The translations under genes and the position numbers were made by a program. This document shows positions 1 through 3,707 of a stretch of 5,686 bases of DNA, one piece after another. This stretch comes from Candidatus Omnitrophota bacterium (GTDB lineage: Bacteria; Omnitrophota; Gorgyraeia; 2-01-FULL-45-10): the NCBI GenBank assembly GCA_030691985.1, contig JAUYDB010000261.1, positions 1-5,686 on the forward strand. The letters run 5' to 3'. Below the pieces are notes generated by a model that was not told where the DNA came from, ran no database searches, and worked only from the letters and a program-made list of their open reading frames with translations. Within the stretch, counting starts at the first letter, position 1. Each line of letters starts with the position of its first letter.

Positions 1-95
1 TCAGCATCCCAGCTGGACCAGAAGACGGCTTAAGGGCGCAAAATTTGGGGATGGTTTTTCAATATTTAAAAATGGGGTAGAGTTTGCAAAAAAAT
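1..95. other. Leader region with no recognisable gene
   Basis: No gene can be supported here. Three plus-strand frames stay open from the window edge for 10 to about 35 codons and could each be the tail of an upstream gene. The shortest ends with a TAA at 31-33 and reads SASQLDQKTA, which looks like an ordinary hydrophilic C-terminus but matches no family I know. The DNA becomes strongly AT-rich from about position 58 towards the promoter that follows. Confidence 0.3.
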
Positions 96-124
96 TTGTA
101 ATTTAGCTGTTTATACGGTATAAT
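96..124 (+). promoter_or_regulatory. Sigma-70-type promoter of the four-gene operon
   Basis: A -35 box TTGTAA (96-101, four of six consensus bases) and a perfect -10 box TATAAT (119-124) are separated by 17 bp. Transcription would begin near 131, giving an untranslated leader of about 43 bases before the ATG at 174. The surrounding DNA is very AT-rich, as expected upstream of a housekeeping promoter. No other promoter is obvious between here and 3140, so this one probably serves all four genes. Confidence 0.65.
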
Positions 125-173
125 TATACTATATATAAACAGAAATGAAAATCATACTTAAAGCATATACGTC

Positions 174-911
174 ATGACCAAAACGATAGAAGCTTTAAGA
201 AGGACTGTTATTAAAGAAGCTGCGCTCGGTAATCACATTGCCGATACATACTTTTATCAAAAAACCCGTTCAAAAAAAAGCCGCAAGAAATCCGGTATCC
301 CTGCAAAAAACATCACACGCATATCGCTTATTTTGTCTTTAACGGCGGCTGCGATACTTCTCTTTTTTATGGTCCACGCCTTTTTGAACGCCAGCTACAT
401 AGAGCTGGTGAAATTCAGATTTGCTAATTCAAAAATAGTGAAAGCGATCGACGGCGGCGTAATCAATAAAGATATCATAAGGAACTTCGAATTCTCCGGA
501 TACGCCAAGAACGATTCGAGCGAGGCCTTAAGAAGCTTTATTGTCTTAAACAACCCAAAGAAATACAGCTGGGCCGGCATATCTTTGGATTTCAAGTTTC
601 CGCTGGACTTGACCTCAAGGCGCATAATCCTCTCGCTGCGCGGAACAATCGGGGGCGAGAAAGCAAATATGATATTAAGAGATATAAATAATAGGGCCTA
701 TAGAATAAAAGAACTGTATCTTTCGTCGCGATGGCAGGATGAAGTTATTCGGCTTCGCGGTTTGAGGAACAATATCGACCTGTCAAAAATCATTCAACTC
801 AGAATAGAAAGCGGCTATGCGGGAGAATCGGGAAGGATGCTCGATGCACCGGTAGCTTTTACGATATATGTAAAAAATTTAAACATAACAAGAGAGGAGT
901 CGTGGATATGA
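174..911 (+). CDS. Single-pass membrane protein with beta-rich, possibly carbohydrate-binding outer domain
   Basis: The product is 245 residues. I do not recognise a named family. Residues 1-46 are hydrophilic and end in a basic cluster (RSKKSRKKS, 32-40). One hydrophobic segment follows at about 48-72. By the positive-inside rule the N-terminus is cytoplasmic and residues 75-245 lie outside the membrane. The outer part alternates short hydrophobic strands with charged turns; the pattern from about 130 to 237 (WAGISLDF, LDLTSRRIILSLRG, IDLSKIIQLRIES) resembles galactose-binding-like jelly rolls of the CBM11/CIA30 kind. That assignment is inference. The start has no clear Shine-Dalgarno sequence, but it is the first ATG downstream of a good promoter and codes throughout. 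The stop TGA overlaps the next gene's ATG (ATGA), indicating translational coupling to the ParA-type ATPase. The protein may be its membrane partner. Confidence 0.75.
   Translation: MTKTIEALRRTVIKEAALGNHIADTYFYQKTRSKKSRKKSGIPAKNITRISLILSLTAAAILLFFMVHAFLNASYIELVKFRFANSKIVKAIDGGVINKDIIRNFEFSGYAKNDSSEALRSFIVLNNPKKYSWAGISLDFKFPLDLTSRRIILSLRGTIGGEKANMILRDINNRAYRIKELYLSSRWQDEVIRLRGLRNNIDLSKIIQLRIESGYAGESGRMLDAPVAFTIYVKNLNITREESWI
895..899 (+). promoter_or_regulatory. Ribosome binding site deciding the ParA start
   Basis: AGGAG lies eight bases before the ATG at 908 but only two bases before the in-frame GTG at 902. The spacing therefore favours the ATG, which also gives the classic ATGA overlap with the upstream stop codon and a protein that opens with the typical MKTIAIANQKGG of ParA proteins. 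Confidence 0.8.
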
Positions 912-2044
912 AGACCATAGCGATAGCGAATCAGAAAGGTGGCTGCGGCAAAACTACGACGGCCATAAACCTGGCGGGGGCCTTCGCCGATACGGGCAGG
1001 AAGGTTTTATTGATCGATATGGATCCGCAATCTCACGCGAGCTTCGGCCTCGGGGTGACCAATAATACAATGGATAAATCGATGTACAATGTCCTGACCG
1101 ATAATCCCGAGAAGGGGCGTGGTATCGAGGACTGCGTATTAAAGGTATCCGAAAACCTTGACATGGTAAGCTCCAACATACTCTTGAGCACTCTTGAGCA
1201 GGAACTAAAAGACAAGGAAGACGCCGTTTCAAAATTGCACCAGGCGCTTTCGACTACTCAATTAAATTATAATTATGTAATAATCGACTGCCCGCCCAGC
1301 CTTGGTTTCCTGACGTTCAACGCGCTTCGCGCGGCCGAACAGATAATAGTTCCGATAGATATGTGCGCCTTCTCCCTCATGGGTGTCGGAAAACTTCTCG
1401 GCATGCTTGAATTGATAAAGATAAAGATAAACCACGCTCCTTGCGTGAATGCCCTTGCTACGCTGTTTGACAAAAGGACGAAATATTCCCAGACGATGCT
1501 AGATGAAATCAGCGGCTTCTTTAAGGACCAGATGTTTCAAACTGTTATCAGGGTGAATGTAGCAATAAAGAAAGCCGCCTCCAAAGGTGTTTCGGTTATA
1601 CAATTTGACAGGCAATCTAACGGCGCGATCGATTACGTGTCGTTAGCCCAGGAACTCTTAAGGACTGAAGGCGCGCTTGAATTCGAAAAGGCAATGGCGG
1701 CGGTATCGTCTTCTGAAAGCCCGGGGAAGGCAATTATGACTGTCGCGGAAGGAAAATTGGCGGCAGAACAAGAAGAAGAGGCGGCGATAAGAGAGGTGAC
1801 GTTCGCTATAGAAGCGCCAAACGCAAAAAATATATATATCGTGGGTGATTTCAACCATTGGAAGATAACCGATGATAATAGATTATCGAGGATCGTTGAC
1901 GGAAAATGGGAGAAGCGCGTGACGCTTCCTCCCGGCAGACACAGTTATAAATTCATCGTTGACGGTGAGTGGCTCATCGATTCACGAAACGCGGAGCGTG
2001 AACCGAATACGTTCGGGACATTTAACTCAGTGATCAAACTGTAG
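908..2044 (+). CDS. ParA/MinD-type ATPase fused to a C-terminal CBM48 glycogen-binding domain
   Basis: The product is 378 residues from the ATG. Residues 1 to about 255 form a ParA-family P-loop ATPase. They carry the deviant Walker A KGGCGKTT (10-17, with signature lysine K10), the Walker A' region LLIDMDPQS (D37, D39) and Walker B YVIIDCPPS (D127). ParA proteins dimerise on ATP and position cargo on the nucleoid or membrane. A linker rich in Ala and Glu (about 256-294) leads to a second domain at 295-378 resembling the CBM48/AMPK-beta glycogen-binding module: VGDFNHW, then SYKFIVDGEW, then FNSVIKL. Residues W318, K348, W355 and N373 occupy the places of the sugar-contacting Trp, Lys, Trp and Asn of AMPK beta. 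A plain ParA is about 250-270 residues, so this is a fusion. No ParB gene and no parS-like site are visible, so a role in chromosome segregation is doubtful. Positioning of a glycan-containing cargo is an inference from the domains. Confidence 0.9.
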   Translation: MKTIAIANQKGGCGKTTTAINLAGAFADTGRKVLLIDMDPQSHASFGLGVTNNTMDKSMYNVLTDNPEKGRGIEDCVLKVSENLDMVSSNILLSTLEQELKDKEDAVSKLHQALSTTQLNYNYVIIDCPPSLGFLTFNALRAAEQIIVPIDMCAFSLMGVGKLLGMLELIKIKINHAPCVNALATLFDKRTKYSQTMLDEISGFFKDQMFQTVIRVNVAIKKAASKGVSVIQFDRQSNGAIDYVSLAQELLRTEGALEFEKAMAAVSSSESPGKAIMTVAEGKLAAEQEEEAAIREVTFAIEAPNAKNIYIVGDFNHWKITDDNRLSRIVDGKWEKRVTLPPGRHSYKFIVDGEWLIDSRNAEREPNTFGTFNSVIKL

Positions 2045-2051
2045 AAAGGAG
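2045..2051 (+). promoter_or_regulatory. Perfect Shine-Dalgarno pointing at an ATC start codon
   Basis: AAAGGAG begins immediately after the ParA stop codon. Eight bases downstream is ATC at 2060-2062; no ATG, GTG or TTG lies at a usable distance in any frame. The same eight-base spacing is used for the ParA gene, and seven bases for the LOG gene. This site is therefore the main evidence for a non-canonical start. Confidence 0.7.
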
Positions 2052-2059
2052 CCTAAGAG

Positions 2060-2491
2060 ATCCTTCCTCTGGCGCATATCGCCGCGTCCGGCATAATAAG
2101 CATATCCGTATGGTATTATTTCAAATCGTCAGGCCTGGCGTTGATTTCTTTCATCGCCGGCATATTCATCGATCTTGACCACATAATAGATCATTATATA
2201 AACAACGGGTTCACGCTTAACCCGAACGCGGTATATGACGCGTGCATTGATATAAAATTCAAGACCCTTTACCTCGTGTTTCATTCTTACGAAATAGTCA
2301 TTTTGCTGTGGATAGCGATATATTGCTTTTCTTTGTCAAACGCGTGGAAGGCACTGGCAATCGGAATTACACAGCACGTCATATTCGATAATTTGACAAA
2401 TCCAATGCGCAAGCTGGGTTATTTCTTCACTTACAGGGCGCTGAAAAGATTCAGGAAAGATTTACTTATCCGCAATACGTCAAAGGGGTGA
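2060..2491 (+). CDS. Small membrane-bound metal-dependent hydrolase, YdjM-like, with ATC start
   Basis: Read from ATC the product is 143 residues. It begins MLPLAHIAASG, has hydrophobic segments at about 7-20, 26-38, 69-91 and 97-109, and carries the metal-ligand-like motifs DLDHIIDH (38-45), FHSYE (74-78) and TQHVIFDN (104-111). This His/Asp pattern in a small integral membrane protein fits the YdjM/LexA-induced inner-membrane metal-dependent hydrolase group; the substrate is unknown. The first canonical start in frame is TTG at 2141. It would remove 27 residues including H6 and the first hydrophobic segment, and it has no good ribosome binding site. The frame is open back to a TAA at 2054-2056, so only ATC (2060) or CTG (2069) can begin a full-length protein. 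A base error in the source sequence at 2062 is the other explanation. The gene lies 15 bases after the ParA gene and 4 bases before the LOG gene. Confidence 0.75.
   Translation: MLPLAHIAASGIISISVWYYFKSSGLALISFIAGIFIDLDHIIDHYINNGFTLNPNAVYDACIDIKFKTLYLVFHSYEIVILLWIAIYCFSLSNAWKALAIGITQHVIFDNLTNPMRKLGYFFTYRALKRFRKDLLIRNTSKG
2482..2488 (+). promoter_or_regulatory. Ribosome binding site of the LOG-family gene
   Basis: AAAGGGG sits seven bases before the ATG at 2496 and overlaps the last codons of the upstream gene. This indicates tight coupling in the operon. Confidence 0.75.
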
Positions 2492-2495
2492 TTCG

Positions 2496-3140
2496 ATGAC
2501 CGCCTTAAAAGAGGACTTCACAAAAGAGGATCCGTGGAGAATATTCAGGATAATGAGCGAATTCGTTGACGGCTTCGAGGAGCTGTCTGACATAAAAGAG
2601 GCGGTGTCAATATTCGGCTCGGCTAAAACCAGACTTTCAAGCAGGTACTATAAACTGGCTGAGGAGACGGCCGTAAGATTAGTCAAGAGCGGCTATGCAG
2701 TAATAACAGGCGCCGGCCCCGGCATAATGGAAGCGGCTAATAAAGGCGCCAAAAAAGCAGGCGGAGAATCCATAGGCCTCAATATACTGATCCCGATAAT
2801 GCAAAAACCGAATAAGTACATAACGCGGCTGATCGAATTCAAATATTTCTTCTGCCGTAAAGTGATGTTCGCGAAATATTCGAAGGCCTTCGTAGTCTTT
2901 CCGGGCGGATATGGGACGCTGGATGAGTTATTCGAGGCGCTGGCGCTAATACAGACAGAGAGAATAAGCCCTTTTCCCGTCATTCTTGTCGATCGCTCGT
3001 ACTGGAAGGGGATGCTTCGCTGGCTTCAGGATACGCTGGTAAGGCAAGGAGCTATAAGTAAATCCGATTTAACTTTCTTTAAAGTGGTAAACACTCCCCA
3101 GGAAGTCATTGCCGCAGTTAATAAATTCTACCTAAAATAA
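2496..3140 (+). CDS. LOG-family protein (nucleoside 5'-monophosphate phosphoribohydrolase, TIGR00730-like)
   Basis: The product is 214 residues, a normal length for the bacterial LOG group, once annotated as lysine decarboxylase-like. It is a Rossmann-fold cytosolic enzyme. Visible family motifs are FGSAKT (40-45), TGAGPGIMEAANKGA (71-85), the RK pair within the FFCRKVMF segment (R121, K122) and the signature PGGYGTLDELFE (136-147), with E144 as the conserved Glu of PGGxGTxxE. Characterised relatives hydrolyse the N-glycosidic bond of cytokinin-type or ordinary nucleoside monophosphates, releasing a free base and ribose 5-phosphate. The N-terminal 30 residues (DPWRIFRIMSEFVDGFEEL) form the helix typical of the longer bacterial subgroup. 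The gene follows the hydrolase by four bases with its own ribosome binding site. Whether it acts with the ParA fusion or only shares a transcript cannot be told. Family assignment is firm; the substrate is not. Confidence 0.92.
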   Translation: MTALKEDFTKEDPWRIFRIMSEFVDGFEELSDIKEAVSIFGSAKTRLSSRYYKLAEETAVRLVKSGYAVITGAGPGIMEAANKGAKKAGGESIGLNILIPIMQKPNKYITRLIEFKYFFCRKVMFAKYSKAFVVFPGGYGTLDELFEALALIQTERISPFPVILVDRSYWKGMLRWLQDTLVRQGAISKSDLTFFKVVNTPQEVIAAVNKFYLK

Positions 3141-3170
3141 CCAAACCTATCCGAAATGTATAATCAGGAC

Positions 3171-3251
3171 AAAAAAAGGATGGCAACAGCTCGTTTAGGT
3201 AACTTTGTACCTTTAGGCCCGAGAACGGGTCACTCTTTGCTGTTGTCATCC
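3171..3251 (-). ncRNA. Candidate small RNA with three-way-junction fold and T7 terminator
   Basis: An outer 13-bp stem pairs 3178-3190 (GGATGGCAACAGC) with 3239-3251 (GCTGTTGTCATCC). Inside it are two hairpins: AGGTA/TACCT (3197-3201 with 3208-3212) and CCCG/CGGG with a four-base loop (3218-3229). On the minus strand the outer stem is followed directly by seven T residues, as in an intrinsic terminator. A promoter sits just upstream, placing a G at +1 exactly at the base of the stem and giving an RNA of about 81 bases. One observation argues for the other strand: the two imperfect pairs (3183 with 3246, 3217 with 3230) are G-U on the plus strand but A-C on the minus strand. The plus strand also has a perfect TATAAT at 3159-3164, without a good -35. 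I match it to no known RNA family. Confidence 0.45.
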
Positions 3252-3258
3252 ATTTATA

Positions 3259-3286
3259 AGTATACCAGAAATTTCCTAAATTACAA
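3259..3286 (-). promoter_or_regulatory. Minus-strand promoter for the candidate small RNA
   Basis: Read on the minus strand: -35 TTGTAA (3286-3281), a 16-bp spacer, then an extended -10, TGG followed by TATACT (3264-3259). Seven bases later comes the first G of the structured element at 3251, a suitable purine start. Five of six -10 bases and four of six -35 bases match the sigma-70 consensus. Confidence 0.5.
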
Positions 3287-3335
3287 GAGCTCTGCCTTAG
3301 ATTTTTTTATAGCTGAGAAGTTACCCTCTATATCT

Positions 3336-3366
3336 CTAACCGGGTTAGAAAAGTCAGATTGTCTGA
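3336..3366. repeat. Composite double palindrome, copy 1
   Basis: CTAACCGGGTTAG (3336-3348) is a perfect palindrome around a central G. After five bases it is followed by TCAGATTGTCTGA (3354-3366), a perfect 5-bp inverted repeat around TTG. The same arrangement, with the same five-base gap, recurs at 3648-3678 next to the mnmG promoter. No comparable promoter precedes this copy, so it may be an older duplicate. Confidence 0.65.
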
Positions 3367-3369
3367 ATC

Positions 3370-3392
3370 GTAATAGGCCAGCGTTATAAGAA
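3370..3392 (+). repeat. 23-bp dispersed repeat, copy 1
   Basis: This stretch, with core AGGCCAGCGTTATAAGAA, matches 5546-5568 at 21 of 23 positions; both differences are C/T transitions. In each place it lies just upstream of a large palindromic element (about 10 bases before the REP-like pair here, about 5 bases before the cruciform at the window's end). Confidence 0.7.
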
Positions 3393-3401
3393 CTTCGTAA
3401 G

Positions 3402-3461
3402 AAAAATGGGGTCTGACCCAGCGCGTCTATTGCTCATTGAATGGGTCTGACCCCATTTTTT
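3402..3461 (+). terminator. Bidirectional intrinsic-terminator-like hairpin in REP unit 1
   Basis: Bases 3402-3419 pair with 3443-3460 over 18 positions with one central T-T mismatch (AAAAATGGGGTC and its complement). The right arm ends in ATTTTTT and the left begins with an A run, so the structure could stop transcripts from either direction. It is the best candidate terminator for the upstream operon. The 23-base loop is longer than in a classic terminator. Confidence 0.4.
3408..3454 (+). repeat. 47-bp REP-like unit 1
   Basis: The unit begins GGGGTCTGACCC and ends GGGTCTGACCCC; each end contains the interrupted palindrome GGGTC-T-GACCC. It matches the reverse complement of 3486-3532 over all 47 positions except one base near the left end and five within a six-base patch at 3432-3437 (GCTCAT against ATGCGG). 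The two units are 31 bp apart. The layout recalls REPINs, pairs of short palindromic repeats moved by REP-associated tyrosine transposases. No transposase gene lies in the window, so any such element would be non-autonomous. Confidence 0.7.
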
Positions 3462-3485
3462 GGCATGGCAAGCTATTTGTAAAAA

Positions 3486-3532
3486 GGGGTCAGACCCATT
3501 CACCGCATAATAGACGCGTTGGGTCAGACCCC
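3486..3532 (-). repeat. 47-bp REP-like unit 2, inverted copy
   Basis: Inverted copy of 3408-3454 with terminal GGGGTCAGACCC and GGGTCAGACCCC. It is flanked by AAAAA (3481-3485) and TTTTT (3533-3537), so 3480-3497 can pair with 3521-3538 with only a central A-A mismatch. The unit can fold on itself or pair with unit 1 into a 47-bp stem, and its T run makes it a second possible terminator. Confidence 0.7.
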
Positions 3533-3568
3533 TTTTTATCACCGTTTCTCAAAACTCTGATCTATTAC

Positions 3569-3586
3569 AACCTGGTTAGATACGAC
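3569..3586 (+). repeat. 18-bp direct repeat, copy 1
   Basis: AACCTGGTTAGATACGAC is identical to 3683-3700. Its first part (AACCTGGTTAG) is a variant of the CTAACCNGGTTAG palindrome seen twice elsewhere in this region, so four related copies lie within 360 bp. This copy lies 23 bases upstream of the mnmG -35 box. Confidence 0.7.
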
Positions 3587-3608
3587 TGAAATCCGACTGA
3601 TACTTACC

Positions 3609-3637
3609 TTGACCTCTATCTAAATGTGATATACAAT
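3609..3637 (+). promoter_or_regulatory. Sigma-70-type promoter of mnmG
   Basis: TTGACC (3609-3614) and TACAAT (3632-3637) each match consensus at five of six bases and are spaced by 17 bp. Transcription would start near 3644, leaving a leader of about 64 bases before the mnmG ATG. The palindrome at 3648-3660 falls at about +5 to +17, where a bound repressor would block the polymerase. Confidence 0.65.
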
Positions 3638-3647
3638 TATCTCATAT

Positions 3648-3678
3648 CTAACAAGGTTAGAAAAATCAGGTTGCCTGA
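3648..3678 (+). promoter_or_regulatory. Composite double palindrome, copy 2, in the mnmG leader (possible operator or RNA hairpin)
   Basis: CTAACAAGGTTAG (3648-3660) is followed after five bases by TCAGGTTGCCTGA (3666-3678). Compared with copy 1, the second hairpin has changed an A-T pair to G-C on both arms, preserving the pairing. That fits selection for a folded RNA or a dyad protein-binding site. Its place just after the start of transcription suggests control of mnmG. No regulator can be named. Confidence 0.45.
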
Positions 3679-3682
3679 ATAT

Positions 3683-3700
3683 AACCTGGTTAGATACGAC
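3683..3700 (+). repeat. 18-bp direct repeat, copy 2, next to the mnmG start
   Basis: Identical to 3569-3586, ending seven bases before the mnmG ATG. It occupies the place where a Shine-Dalgarno sequence would be expected, and no AGGAG-like motif is present. Translation may therefore depend on leader structure or on a non-canonical initiation signal. Confidence 0.6.
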
Positions 3701-3707
3701 CAAGATT

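Larger units (their letters stand above)
3141..3707. other. 567-bp intergenic region rich in repeats and structured DNA
   Basis: No protein gene is supported here. In order it holds a structured RNA element with a minus-strand promoter (3171-3286), a composite double palindrome (3336-3366), a 23-bp repeat shared with the window's end (3370-3392), an inverted pair of 47-bp REP-like units (3408-3532), an 18-bp repeat (3569-3586), the mnmG promoter (3609-3637), the second composite palindrome (3648-3678) and the second 18-bp repeat (3683-3700). The one plus-strand open frame (3156-3389) runs through these elements and lacks a ribosome binding site. Confidence 0.8.

Noticed and set aside
1..106. 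Partial gene at the left edge
   Set aside because: Three plus frames and one minus frame are open from the edge, all are short, and none shows a recognisable protein motif. I could not choose between them.
902..910. GTG at 902 as the ParA start
   Set aside because: It lies only two bases after AGGAG. ATG at 908 has an eight-base spacing and gives the ATGA coupling typical of overlapping genes.
2141..2143. TTG at 2141 as the start of the membrane hydrolase
   Set aside because: No ribosome binding site precedes it, and it removes the N-terminal His and first membrane segment that the open upstream frame encodes.
3171..3251. Hammerhead ribozyme or c-di-GMP riboswitch
   Set aside because: The three-way junction lacks the hammerhead CUGAUGA and GAAA core and the conserved GEMM segments on either strand. 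There is also no downstream gene on the minus strand for a riboswitch to control.
3156..3389. Plus-strand open frame of 77 codons after the LOG gene
   Set aside because: It has no ribosome binding site and runs straight through the structured RNA element and the composite palindrome. Its translation resembles no protein family; it is chance coding across repeats.
3336..3700. CRISPR-like array from the repeated GGTTAG motifs
   Set aside because: Spacing is irregular (about 40 to over 200 bases), the copies are short and divergent, and no cas gene is near.
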